Shown piece by piece: positions 44,284-52,850 of a stretch of 64,000 bases of DNA. The stretch comes from CAZISM01 sp964541895 (GTDB taxonomy: Bacteria; Zhuqueibacterota; Zhuqueibacteria; Residuimicrobiales; Residuimicrobiaceae). Under the pieces are notes generated by a model. That model saw only the letters and a list, made by a program, of their open reading frames with translations. It made no database searches and was not told the DNA's origin. Position 1 is the stretch's first letter. Each line of letters starts with the position of its first letter. The DNA is taken from positions 1-64,000 of the forward strand of contig CAZISM010000008.1 in NCBI GenBank assembly GCA_964541895.1. Reading direction: 5' to 3'. A program made the position numbers and the translations under genes.

Positions 44284-44781
44284 ATGGCGTTTATCCCTTC
44301 ACGAATCAAGCGCCACAATACCGGTGCGGCACCCAAAGTGGGTTTAAATTTGACCTCCATGATGGACATGTTTACCATCATTCTGGTGTTTTTGATCAAA
44401 ACCTTCAGCACCGAAGGACTGCTGTTGCATCCTTCGCAGGATTTGACGTTGCCCAAGTCCACGTCGGACAAGAGCCCGGAGGTGGCTCTGGATGTAACGG
44501 TGTCCCGTGAATGGATCATGGTGAATGAAAAACCGGTCGAAAAACTGAGCAATGTGGTGAGCAGCAACGATTTGTTGATACCTCGCCTTTATGATGCGTT
44601 ACAGAACTACTCCAAAGAAGCAAAACGCATGGAAGAGCAATATGGCATAAAGTTCACCGGCAAGGTAACCATTCAGGGTGATCAGAAATTGCCTTTCAGC
44701 ACTTTGCTCAAGGTGATGGCCACCTGCGGGCGTTCGGAATATCCGAACATGCGCCTGGTGGTGTATCAGCGGGGAGGATAG
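44284..44781 (+). CDS. ExbD/TolR family protein with intact channel Asp
   Basis: 165 aa: cytoplasmic basic start, membrane helix about 24-42 (TSMMDMFTIILVFLIKTF) with Asp28 in the proton-channel position, and a periplasmic domain with ALDVTVSREWIMVNEKPV and the conserved GKVTIQGDQKLPFSTLLKVM block. No clear ribosome site precedes the ATG at 44284, and a stop codon lies two codons upstream in frame, so this is the first possible ATG. 113 bp separates it from the first ExbD. Confidence 0.9.
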   Translation: MAFIPSRIKRHNTGAAPKVGLNLTSMMDMFTIILVFLIKTFSTEGLLLHPSQDLTLPKSTSDKSPEVALDVTVSREWIMVNEKPVEKLSNVVSSNDLLIPRLYDALQNYSKEAKRMEEQYGIKFTGKVTIQGDQKLPFSTLLKVMATCGRSEYPNMRLVVYQRGG

Positions 44782-44943
44782 CGGGGCTGCGCCGGCTTTG
44801 ACGGAAGCCGAACGGCCATGGGATGAAGGGTATATCGCGGTGATCCGGAGGGAGCCGCATCATAATCAAAGGAGCGGTATACGGTCGCAACACTGCCACA
44901 AGAGTATTACAGAAAACCATTTGACCAGCTTGAGCGCGAGTTT

Positions 44944-46041
44944 ATGCTCATTCTGCTGGCTTCGTTCGTCCTGCATTTCAGCATTGTAGTCTTTTTTTTA
45001 CTGAATCCGCCGGCGACGTCGGTGCCCGAATCCGCCATTCGCCAGATTCAGCAGCGGTATGCCAATCTGGTCCTGGATCAGGAAGAACAATCGGTTCGAA
45101 TCGCCAATCAGTTGATCGATAATATGGGCGGCAAAGAAACCCGCAAGCGCATTGCGGCGCCGGCGCGGCGCCGTGGCGCCGCGTCGCCGCAGGCAGGAGC
45201 CCGTCCGGCCGTTGACGAGCCCGCCCCAGCCGGCGAAGAGGTTTCAAGCCGTGAATCGACAGAGCGCCCAGCCCCGGCCTCCACTCTGGTCTTGCCGGCC
45301 GGCCCCACGAGCGGCGCTGTGCAGCAGGCGGAACAACAGATAGCCGGACAGGGTTTGTTGGGCATCCTGGCCAGCAACAGTCCGCAGGCCGGCCATGATC
45401 AGACCGTGCAGGATGTTCTGGGTCGCGGTGGCAAGGTCGGCCAGACCTCTGATCAGGTTTTTCAGAACATCGACCGACTGGCCAGTTCCGGTGCTTCTAC
45501 TCGCGCACCGGCCAAGGGAGGCAGCGGATCAGCCTCGGCGGATCCGTTGACGACCGCGCGCGGCAGCCGCACGACCAGCAGCGGCGCCCGTATCGACCAG
45601 GTGGTCTCCGATCTGCCGGGCCACGGCGGTTCCGGAGGCGGCGGTGTAGGCCAGGTGGTGACTCGTAAAGAAACCATTGAAAAGGCCGGATTGTCGCCGC
45701 TGACCGAAGAGGGCGATGAAATTAAATCCGGCGGCTCACTCACCGGTGCCCGTGATGTGGCGCAGGTGTCTGCCATTGTCTACGGCCACAGCCAGGCGAT
45801 TCAGTACTGCTATGAACGGGAATTGAAGCGCAATCCGGATTTGAAAGGGAAAGTGGTGGTTCGTTTTACCATTTTGCCCAACGGCACGGTGGCCAACCCC
45901 GTAATAATCTCTTCGACGTTGCACAATGAGGATGTAGAGCGTTGCCTGCTGTCCCGCATCAGCCGCTGGGACGATTTCGGCGCCATTGATGAGCGTCTGG
46001 GCAACGCTACCTTTCGGCAGGTATACACCTTTGGTTTTTAA
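44944..46041 (+). CDS. AgmX/PglI-type TonB-like energy transducer
   Basis: 365 aa from the first ATG. One membrane helix (LILLASFVLHFSIVVFFLL), then a long Pro/Ala/Gly/Ser-rich periplasmic linker (about 60-260) and a C-terminal AgmX/PglI domain of about 90 residues: IQYCYERELKRNPDLKGKVV, FTILPNGTVANPVI and a second Cys in VERCLLSRISRW, probably a disulfide pair. The domain is related to the TonB C terminus. The open frame continues upstream to 44866 and codes a plausible cytoplasmic segment (LPQEYYRKPFDQLEREF) behind AAAGGAG, but has no ATG, GTG or TTG, so the true start is unresolved. It is the last gene of the ExbB-ExbD-ExbD set. Confidence 0.85.
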   Translation: MLILLASFVLHFSIVVFFLLNPPATSVPESAIRQIQQRYANLVLDQEEQSVRIANQLIDNMGGKETRKRIAAPARRRGAASPQAGARPAVDEPAPAGEEVSSRESTERPAPASTLVLPAGPTSGAVQQAEQQIAGQGLLGILASNSPQAGHDQTVQDVLGRGGKVGQTSDQVFQNIDRLASSGASTRAPAKGGSGSASADPLTTARGSRTTSSGARIDQVVSDLPGHGGSGGGGVGQVVTRKETIEKAGLSPLTEEGDEIKSGGSLTGARDVAQVSAIVYGHSQAIQYCYERELKRNPDLKGKVVVRFTILPNGTVANPVIISSTLHNEDVERCLLSRISRWDDFGAIDERLGNATFRQVYTFGF

Positions 46042-46157
46042 GCCGGCCTGGCTGTCCGGCCTTTTCTAGTTTATCGCATGGGGCGAGCGTCGCGCCTATC
46101 CGACCTGGTATCGGCTGATCCCGGTTGACCCAATAGACAAGTGGTCGTAAGCAACCT

Positions 46158-46182
46158 GTCAGGTGGCCCCACCTGACTTTTT
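46158..46182 (+). terminator. Rho-independent terminator after the ExbBD/AgmX cluster
   Basis: Stem GTCAGGTG/CACCTGAC (46158-46165 with 46170-46177), 4-nt loop, then TTTTTATTTAT. It lies 117 bp after the AgmX-like stop and 27 bp before aspS, isolating the two units. Confidence 0.85.
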
Positions 46183-46208
46183 ATTTATAAACAGGATGAG
46201 AATTGACT

Positions 46209-47969
46209 ATGAGGTGGAAACGAACACATACGTGCGGGGAACTGCGCAAAGAGCGGCATGACGAGTCCGTCGTCCTGATGGGTTGGGTCGATCGGCGCCG
46301 TGATCACGGCAGTCTGATCTTTATCGATCTGCGGGACCGCTATGGCATTACGCAGATCCGGATTGATCCCGACAGCCCCGCTTATGAGGAGGGCAAGTCG
46401 CTGCGCAGCGAATATGTAGTGGCGGTCAAAGGCCGGGTGACGCTGCGTCCCGAAGGCATGATCAACAGCAAGCTGCTAACCGGAGACGTTGAACTGGCCG
46501 CCGACGAGATTGAGATTCTGAACACGGCCAAAACGCCGCCGTTTCCCATGAGCGGTGAGTCCAACGTATCTGAGGACCTGCGCCTGAAATATCGCTACCT
46601 GGATTTGCGACGGCCGGACATGCAGCACCATCTGCTGATCCGTCATCAGGTGGCGCAGATCGCTCGCCGCTATCTGTCGTCGAGAAACTTTCTCGAGATC
46701 GAAACGCCATTCTTGATGAAAAGCACACCCGAAGGCGCCCGTGATTATCTGGTTCCCAGTCGCGTCTGGAAGGGCCGTTTTTATGCGCTGCCGCAATCGC
46801 CGCAGACCTATAAGCAACTGCTCATGATCGCCGGTTACGACCGCTATTTCCAGATCGCCCGCTGTTTTCGCGATGAGGATCTGCGCGCCGACCGGCAGCC
46901 GGAATTTTCCCAGATCGACGTCGAAATGTCCTTCATCGACGAAGAGGAGATCATGACTATGGTGGAAGGACTGGTGGAAACGATATTCCGCGAGATCCTC
47001 GACGTCCCCATCACGCTGCCGCTGCCGCGCATCCCCTACGACGAGGCCATGGCCATGTACGGCAGCGACAAGCCGGATCTGCGCTTCGGCATGACCATTC
47101 ACGATATCAGCGATGTGGTTCGCGACAGCGACTTTCGCGTTTTTAGGGAAACCCTGGCCAAAGGCGGCCTGGTGGCAGGCATCTGTGCCGTCGGCTGCGG
47201 TCACTATTCCAGAAAGCAGATTGATACCCTGACCGAATGGCTGAAAAACCGCGGCGCCTCCGGATTGGTGGCGATCAAGGTCAAGGGCGACGACTGGGAC
47301 AGCTCTCTGAACAAATTCTTCAGCGACGGGGTGCGCAAGCAGGTGGTGCAGCGTTTTCAGGCCGGTGACGGCGATCTGCTGCTGATCGTGGCTGACCGGC
47401 GTGATACCGCGCTGACCCTGGCCGGCGCGTTGCGACTGGAAATCGCCGAACAGCTGCATCTGATCGATGAGAGCCGGCTGGGACTGGCCTGGATCGTCGA
47501 TTTTCCGCTTTTCGAGTACAGCGAGGAAGAAAAGCGCTACGTGGCCCGCCACCATCCCTTTACCTCGGCCAAACCCGATCAGCTCGATCTCATAACCTCC
47601 CGACCGGCCGAGGTTAAGGCGCGTGCCTATGACCTGGTCATGAGGGGGATGGAGATAGCCGGCGGCAGCATCCGAATTTATGACACCGAAACGCAGAAAA
47701 AGATGTTTCAGGCGCTGGGCATTGATGAGGCCGAGGCGCAGGAAAAATTCAGCCACCTGCTGGAAGCGCTGGCTTACGGCGCGCCGCCCCACGGCGGCAT
47801 CGCTTTTGGCTTTGACCGCCTGGTGATGATTCTGGCCGGTTGCCAGTCGATTCGTGAGGTCATCGCCTTTCCCAAGACCGCCAGCGCCATGTCCTTGATG
47901 GACAACTGCCCGTCCGTGGTGCAGCCGCATCAATTGGAGGAGTTGGGCATCACCATCAGAGAATCCTGA
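46209..47969 (+). CDS. aspS: Aspartate--tRNA ligase
   Basis: 586 aa, bacterial-type class II AspRS with N-terminal OB fold (CGELRKERHDESVVLMGWVD, RRRDHGSLIFIDLRDRYG in part), the catalytic core and the GAD insertion domain. Motif 2 is FRDEDLRADRQPEFSQID and motif 3 is GGIAFGFDRLVM. The ATG at 46209 gives MRWKRTHTCGELR, close to the usual MRTHxCGEL; a TTG at 46203 is possible. It charges tRNA-Asp (or Asp and Asn if no AsnRS exists). Complete. Confidence 0.97.
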   Translation: MRWKRTHTCGELRKERHDESVVLMGWVDRRRDHGSLIFIDLRDRYGITQIRIDPDSPAYEEGKSLRSEYVVAVKGRVTLRPEGMINSKLLTGDVELAADEIEILNTAKTPPFPMSGESNVSEDLRLKYRYLDLRRPDMQHHLLIRHQVAQIARRYLSSRNFLEIETPFLMKSTPEGARDYLVPSRVWKGRFYALPQSPQTYKQLLMIAGYDRYFQIARCFRDEDLRADRQPEFSQIDVEMSFIDEEEIMTMVEGLVETIFREILDVPITLPLPRIPYDEAMAMYGSDKPDLRFGMTIHDISDVVRDSDFRVFRETLAKGGLVAGICAVGCGHYSRKQIDTLTEWLKNRGASGLVAIKVKGDDWDSSLNKFFSDGVRKQVVQRFQAGDGDLLLIVADRRDTALTLAGALRLEIAEQLHLIDESRLGLAWIVDFPLFEYSEEEKRYVARHHPFTSAKPDQLDLITSRPAEVKARAYDLVMRGMEIAGGSIRIYDTETQKKMFQALGIDEAEAQEKFSHLLEALAYGAPPHGGIAFGFDRLVMILAGCQSIREVIAFPKTASAMSLMDNCPSVVQPHQLEELGITIRES

Positions 47970-48011
47970 CATCTTTTTAACAAAAATGAGGGTATGTAAA
48001 TACGAATATTC

Positions 48012-48040
48012 TTGACAATTACCCAATTTTTTATTAAAAT
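48012..48040 (+). promoter_or_regulatory. Strong sigma-70-like promoter
   Basis: Perfect -35 TTGACA at 48012-48017 and -10 TAAAAT at 48035-48040 with a 17-nt spacer. Predicted start about 48047, giving a leader of about 125 nt before the lipoprotein gene. Confidence 0.75.
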
Positions 48041-48050
48041 GGACCAATGA

Positions 48051-48172
48051 CATATACCGTTCATTCATACGGTGTAGGAAGTCTGAATGAACTTTTATTG
48101 GGGAATTACAAGTTTACACATACACCGTATAGGAAGAAGGTAGCAATCGTTCACGTGAAAGGAGGTGTAGCC
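48051..48172 (+). promoter_or_regulatory. Structured leader with nested inverted repeats
   Basis: GTTCATTCA (48059-48067) pairs with TGAATGAAC (48084-48092). ATACGGTGTA (48067-48076) pairs with TACACCGTAT (48121-48130). The two pairings overlap at one base and interleave, so they are mutually constraining or would form a pseudoknot-like fold. The palindrome TTCACGTGAA (48150-48159) precedes the GGAGGTG ribosome site. The arrangement suggests RNA control or mRNA stability for a small abundant lipoprotein. No known riboswitch class recognised. Confidence 0.5.
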
Positions 48173-48175
48173 TTG

Positions 48176-48448
48176 ATGAAGAAACTCTCCAACACCTACG
48201 TACGGTTAGCCGTATTTCTGGTAGTGATGGTCTCTCTCGTAGTCGTCGGCTGTAGCCGCGGACCAAACGAGAAGCAGCTGAAAGCTCTGGAGGATCAGAG
48301 AGCGGCCACGTTAGCCGCTGAGCAGAAGGCCTCTGACTGTGCAGGAGAAAAAGCCAAGATCGAAAAGCAGTTAGCAGAGCAGAAACAAAAGCTCGAGGCG
48401 ATGAAACAGGAAAAAGTCGCCGTGGAAAAGAGATTGGCGTCGATGTAA
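48176..48448 (+). CDS. Small coiled-coil lipoprotein
   Basis: 90 aa. Hydrophobic signal with lipobox VVVGC and Cys24 or so as the lipid attachment, followed by SRGPNEKQ and a continuous charged helix (LKALEDQRAATLAAEQKAS, CAGEKAKIEKQLAEQKQKL). It resembles Lpp-like envelope lipoproteins in size and helical build, but not clearly in sequence. AAAGGAGGTG lies upstream; TTG 48173 is an alternative start. A strong promoter and long leader suggest high expression. It is 38 bp before the LysM protein and likely co-transcribed. Confidence 0.8.
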   Translation: MKKLSNTYVRLAVFLVVMVSLVVVGCSRGPNEKQLKALEDQRAATLAAEQKASDCAGEKAKIEKQLAEQKQKLEAMKQEKVAVEKRLASM

Positions 48449-48486
48449 TCTAACATGTCTGAACTAAACCTTTCGGAGGGAAGCAA

Positions 48487-49338
48487 ATGAAATTCTCCAG
48501 CAAAGTAGTGCTTGTGTTAACACTTGCGCTTTCCTTCTCGCTGCTTTTTGGATCCTATTCCGCTGCGCAACAGAAAAAGATGAGCATGGAAGAGTACAAT
48601 GCTCAGCTTAAAGACTTGCAGACCAGAGAGGCCAATGCCAAGAAAGCGGCTGAGGAATGCGCAAAATCGGTTGCCAAAGCCAAGACCGAGTACGATGCGG
48701 CCAAAGCTGAAACCGACAAAATATGGAATGAAATTCTGGCTATGATCGGCACCGATCAGGCAGGTGTGGATGCGTTTCGCAAATCGTTGCAGGCCCTTGA
48801 TGCTCAGGTGGACGGTTTGATGGCTCTGTCTCCGGAAGAGCTGTTCAAAAAGCGCGATGAGCTGGCGGCCTGCGAAGCCAAACTGGCTGAAGCCAAGAAG
48901 AACAGAATCTCTGCTCTGACCGAAATGCAAAATCTTATTGCTTCGATCGAGGGCAAGATCACCCAGTTAAAGAACAAGATGCCGAAAGCGTTGTACGATA
49001 TGTACACCGTGGTCGTCGGTGATTACCTCTGGAAGATCGCCGGCAAAAAGGATATCTATGCCAATCCATATCAGTGGATGCGCATCTATTCGTACAACAA
49101 AGAACAGATCAAGGATCCGGATCTGATCTATCCGAAGCAGGAATTCAAAATCCAGCGCGAATGCGGACCGGACGAATATCTGATTGCCAAAGGCGATTAT
49201 CTGAAAAAGATCGCGGCGGATCCCAAAGTTCTGGGCGATCCGACGAAATGGACCAAACTGTACGAAAAGAACAAAGCCATCATCGGCGACGATCCCAGCA
49301 GATTGTATCCTTACACTGTGCTGGTAATCCCGCGCTAA
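48487..49338 (+). CDS. Exported coiled-coil LysM protein
   Basis: 283 aa, signal peptide to about residue 27 (LALSFSLLFGSYSAA). Residues 30-175 are helical and charged (MEEYNAQLKDLQTREANAKK). The C-terminal 110 residues hold two LysM-like units: YTVVVGDYLWKIAGKKDIYA and YLIAKGDYLKKIAADPKVLG, each with NPYQW or DPTKW and a following YPKQEFKI/YPYTVLVI strand. LysM domains bind peptidoglycan or chitin, so the protein likely tethers or organises the wall with the upstream lipoprotein. GGAGGG precedes the ATG. Terminator follows. Confidence 0.87.
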   Translation: MKFSSKVVLVLTLALSFSLLFGSYSAAQQKKMSMEEYNAQLKDLQTREANAKKAAEECAKSVAKAKTEYDAAKAETDKIWNEILAMIGTDQAGVDAFRKSLQALDAQVDGLMALSPEELFKKRDELAACEAKLAEAKKNRISALTEMQNLIASIEGKITQLKNKMPKALYDMYTVVVGDYLWKIAGKKDIYANPYQWMRIYSYNKEQIKDPDLIYPKQEFKIQRECGPDEYLIAKGDYLKKIAADPKVLGDPTKWTKLYEKNKAIIGDDPSRLYPYTVLVIPR

Positions 49339-49432
49339 TACCGTGCTCCCGGGTGGCAAGGTCGACTTGCGATCCCCGTTTTCTGCCGGTTGCTCAGGGC
49401 AGACGCATGCCCCCGGAGCCATGATACATCGT

Positions 49433-49477
49433 AAACTCTCGATTCGGATGCTGACGCTCTGGATCGGGAGTTTTTTT
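49433..49477 (+). terminator. Rho-independent terminator after the LysM gene
   Basis: Stem AAACTCTCGAT/ATCGGGAGTTT (49433-49443 with 49463-49473, one G-T pair), 19-nt loop, then a T-run to 49477. Separates the LysM unit from phoH. Confidence 0.75.
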
Positions 49478-49533
49478 ATTGATCGGAGTGGTGGGTCGCG
49501 GCTGATACGACCCCAGCGAAGCATAGGGATGAT

Positions 49534-50514
49534 ATGATGCAGAAAAAAGCGGTGACCGACTCCGCCCTGGCGGAACGGCGGTTGATCATAAAGGGCATTG
49601 ACCCCATGGCCGTGTTCGGCGCTCAGGACAGCAATCTGCGCCTGCTCGAGGCCGAACTGGGCGCCCAATTGATCGCCCGCGGCCAGGAGATCCTGGTGCG
49701 CGGCACGCCGGAGCGGGTAGAGCAGGCGGAAAAGGTGCTGAACGAGCTCATCTTTCTGGCCAATCGCAACGGTCTGGTTGTGGCGGATGACATTGAAGTG
49801 GTCACACGATTATCAGAACTCGGGCAAAAAGGCGATGCCAAAGCCGACGCCGGCTCGGAACAGATCATCGTCTACACCAAGACCGGTTTTATCAAACCGC
49901 GCACCGAAGGGCAACAGGCCTATTTGAACGCCTGCCGGGCGAATGATATCGTATTCTCCATCGGGCCGGCCGGCACCGGCAAAACTTTTATGGCGGTAGC
50001 GCTGGCCGTGGCGGCGTTGCGCGACAAGATCGTCGATCGCATCGTACTGTGCCGCCCTGCCGTAGAGGCAGGGGAGAGCCTGGGCTTTCTTCCCGGGGAC
50101 TTTCGCGAAAAGGTCGATCCCTACCTGCGCCCCCTCTACGATGCGCTCTATGATATGGTTCCGGCCGACAAGCTGAAGCGGTTCATTGAAACCCGGGTCA
50201 TCGAAATCGTACCTCTCGCGTATATGCGCGGCCGGACATTGAACAACGCCTTTGTCATCCTGGACGAAGCCCAGAACACCACCTCGCTGCAGATGAAGAT
50301 GTTCCTCACCCGCCTGGGCAACAACTCCAAAGCCATCATCACCGGCGACATCACCCAGATCGATCTGCCGGAAAAACTGGAATCCGGTCTGGTGCAGATT
50401 CAAAGCATTCTGCAGGGCATCGAAGGCATCGGCTTTATCTATTTGAGCGAACGGGATGTCGTTCGCCATCACCTGGTTCGGAAAATCATCAAAGCCTATG
50501 AAAAGCTTTCGTAA
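49534..50514 (+). CDS. phoH: PhoH-like ATPase (YbeZ type)
   Basis: 326 aa. An N-terminal KH-like region (RRLIIKGIDPMAVFGAQ, NLRLLEAELGAQLIARG) is followed by the PhoH ATPase domain: GPAGTGKT (Walker A), LCRPAVEAGESLGFLPGD, FVILDEAQNTT (Walker B) and ITGDITQIDLP. YbeZ partners with YbeY in rRNA maturation and stress. The gene order phoH-pgpH-ybeY is conserved in many bacteria. ATG 49537 is an equally spaced alternative start. Confidence 0.95.
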   Translation: MMQKKAVTDSALAERRLIIKGIDPMAVFGAQDSNLRLLEAELGAQLIARGQEILVRGTPERVEQAEKVLNELIFLANRNGLVVADDIEVVTRLSELGQKGDAKADAGSEQIIVYTKTGFIKPRTEGQQAYLNACRANDIVFSIGPAGTGKTFMAVALAVAALRDKIVDRIVLCRPAVEAGESLGFLPGDFREKVDPYLRPLYDALYDMVPADKLKRFIETRVIEIVPLAYMRGRTLNNAFVILDEAQNTTSLQMKMFLTRLGNNSKAIITGDITQIDLPEKLESGLVQIQSILQGIEGIGFIYLSERDVVRHHLVRKIIKAYEKLS

Positions 50515-50543
50515 CAGGGCGGCCGGACCCGGCGGAGCGGCCC

Positions 50544-52850
50544 ATGAATAACCTGCGGCGCCGGCTAGACCGGCTGGCTTCTCTCTCCGTCGATGCGGTG
50601 GGACTTAATCATCGCGATGCGGCATCCGGATGGTTTCATCGCTATCGCTATCAGATCTATGGCGTGCTGCTGCTGACGCTGCTCATCATGCTGCTGTTTC
50701 CTTCCGCCAAAACGATGCACTTTGGCGACCTGCGCGAGGGCCGCGTCTACATCGGCACCGAGATCATCGCCCCCTTTACCTTTCCGGTGAATAAAAGCCA
50801 CGAAGAGTATGAAGCCGATCTCTATCGCGCCCGCACCTCCATTGCGCCGGTGTTTCACCGCGACAGCACGGTGGCGCCGTTTCAGACGGAGGCGCTCGAT
50901 CGCCTCTTTGCCGGCCTCTATGATCTGTTGCGCAAGCCGACGATGGATCGTGCGGATCTGCAGGACTATTTTGAACAGAACGGCGTGGTCCTGTCCGGCG
51001 CGGATCTCAACTCGCTGCTGACCGGGGAGGGCAAAGGGGCGAACGGCGAAGCCCGCCCCGGCGGCCTGGCCGGCCGCGTCGCGGTTGCGCGCTCGCTGCA
51101 CGCCGCCCTGGCGGCGTTGTTGAAAGAGGGTTATTCAGGCGGCGTTCTCAATGTGGAAAAGAACTCACTGCCGGCGGAATTCAGCCGCATCTCCATTCTG
51201 TTTCGCGGCCGTGAAATGCTGGAAGATAAGAATTACTATCGCGGTCCGCAGGAGGCGCAGGCCTGGCTGCTCAACGCGCTGCGCGCCAACGACGACCTGA
51301 GGGAAGAACAGGCGCGAGTAGCCTACAAAATCGGTTCGCATTTTCTCGCCGCCAATTTGTATTACAACGCGGCCGAAACCGTCAGCCGCCAGGAGCAGGC
51401 CATGGTCAATGTGCCGTTGGCCAAGGACCAGGTGCTGGCCGGCGAACGCATCATCGACAGCCATGAACGCATCACCAAACAGCATATCGACAAACTGAAT
51501 TCCTTTGCCGCGGCGCGCGCCGAACGCAAAGAAACGGTCGGGTGGGGAACCTGGCTGGTCTTTCGCCTCTGCCAGTTCGCTTTCGTGCTTTTCGTGCTGG
51601 CCATTATGCTGGCGTTTCTCTATAAAACGCGCGCCGAGATCATCTCCTCTCCCAAACAGCTGCTGCTCATCGGCCTGGTGATGCTGGCCAGCGCCCTGAC
51701 CGTCTTTCTGGTCAACGAACTGAAACTGCCGCTGCTGGTATTGCCCATAACCACCGGCATCATCATCATCGCCGTGTTTTTTGATATTTATGTCGGACTG
51801 TTCTATGCCATATCGGTCAGCTTGCTGACCGGCGCCATGCGCGGACACGAGTACGGCATCACCTTCATTTCGCTGTTCACCGGTGTGATGGCGATTCTCT
51901 CCGTCAGCCGGGTCCGCACCCGCCGTTGGGTCTTGCGCACCATGGTGGTGATCATGCTCGCCTATGTGGTGGCGACCTTTGTCCACGACACGCTCAATTA
52001 CCTGCCGTTCCGCGAAGTGCTCGCCAACTGGGGTTTTGGATTGATCAACGGTTTCCTGTCGCCGATTTTCGCTTACGGTCTGGTCATGATTCTGGAATAC
52101 GCCTTTAACATGACTACGGACATGACGCTCCTGGAGCTGTCGGACCTCAATAATCCCCTGTTGCGGCAACTCGCCATGCAGGCCCCCGGCACCTATCACC
52201 ATTCCATCATGGTGGGAAATCTGGCCGAAGCGGCCACGGAATCCATCGGTGGCAACAGCCTGCTGGCGCGGGTGGGGGCCTATTATCATGATATCGGCAA
52301 AATGGAAAAGCCGGAATATTTTGTCGAGAATCAACAGCGCGGCCGCAATCCCCAGGAAAAGCTGACGCCGACCATGAGCTCGCTGGTGCTGCTCAACCAT
52401 GTCCGCAAGGGAGCGGATATGGCCAGAGAATTCCGCCTGCCCAAGGTTATTGAAGCGTTTATTTACGAACATCACGGCACCAGTCTGATGAACTATTTTT
52501 ATCAAAAAGCCCTGGAACAGAGCAAGGGCGAATACGTTTCCGATACCGAATTCCGCTATCCCGGTCCTAGGCCGCAAAGTCGTGAAACGGCCATCGTCAT
52601 GCTGGCCGACGCCGTCGAAGCCATGTCACGGACGCTGAAAGACCCATCGCCCAGCCGCATCAAACAGATCGTCGAACACATGGTCGATGAACGATTCAAG
52701 AGCGGTGAACTGGACGACTCGCCCCTGACGCTGCAGGATTTATCCCGCATCTCGGACGCGTTCCAGAAAATATTGATCGGCATCTTTCACCGCCGCATCG
52801 ACTATCCCAATTCACCAACCAGTGTACCCGCCAAAGAGAGCACAGCATGA
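50544..52850 (+). CDS. PgpH-type 7TM HD-domain phosphodiesterase
   Basis: 768 aa. A membrane helix about 40-55 is followed by a large extracytoplasmic 7TMR-HDED region (about 60-330), seven membrane helices about 340-520, and a cytoplasmic HD domain. The metal site includes HHSIMVGNLAE and His582-Asp583 in YYHDIGKMEKP. Homologues (PgpH of Listeria) hydrolyse cyclic di-AMP. Overlaps ybeY by 4 bp (ATGA). The assignment to the family is firm; c-di-AMP as substrate is inferred, and no diadenylate cyclase is in the window. Confidence 0.93.
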   Translation: MNNLRRRLDRLASLSVDAVGLNHRDAASGWFHRYRYQIYGVLLLTLLIMLLFPSAKTMHFGDLREGRVYIGTEIIAPFTFPVNKSHEEYEADLYRARTSIAPVFHRDSTVAPFQTEALDRLFAGLYDLLRKPTMDRADLQDYFEQNGVVLSGADLNSLLTGEGKGANGEARPGGLAGRVAVARSLHAALAALLKEGYSGGVLNVEKNSLPAEFSRISILFRGREMLEDKNYYRGPQEAQAWLLNALRANDDLREEQARVAYKIGSHFLAANLYYNAAETVSRQEQAMVNVPLAKDQVLAGERIIDSHERITKQHIDKLNSFAAARAERKETVGWGTWLVFRLCQFAFVLFVLAIMLAFLYKTRAEIISSPKQLLLIGLVMLASALTVFLVNELKLPLLVLPITTGIIIIAVFFDIYVGLFYAISVSLLTGAMRGHEYGITFISLFTGVMAILSVSRVRTRRWVLRTMVVIMLAYVVATFVHDTLNYLPFREVLANWGFGLINGFLSPIFAYGLVMILEYAFNMTTDMTLLELSDLNNPLLRQLAMQAPGTYHHSIMVGNLAEAATESIGGNSLLARVGAYYHDIGKMEKPEYFVENQQRGRNPQEKLTPTMSSLVLLNHVRKGADMAREFRLPKVIEAFIYEHHGTSLMNYFYQKALEQSKGEYVSDTEFRYPGPRPQSRETAIVMLADAVEAMSRTLKDPSPSRIKQIVEHMVDERFKSGELDDSPLTLQDLSRISDAFQKILIGIFHRRIDYPNSPTSVPAKESTA

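Noticed and set aside
48047..48172. N-terminal extension of the lipoprotein from ATG 48047
   Set aside because: It would put over 40 polar residues before the signal peptide and destroy lipoprotein export; the ribosome site GGAGGTG supports the start at 48176.
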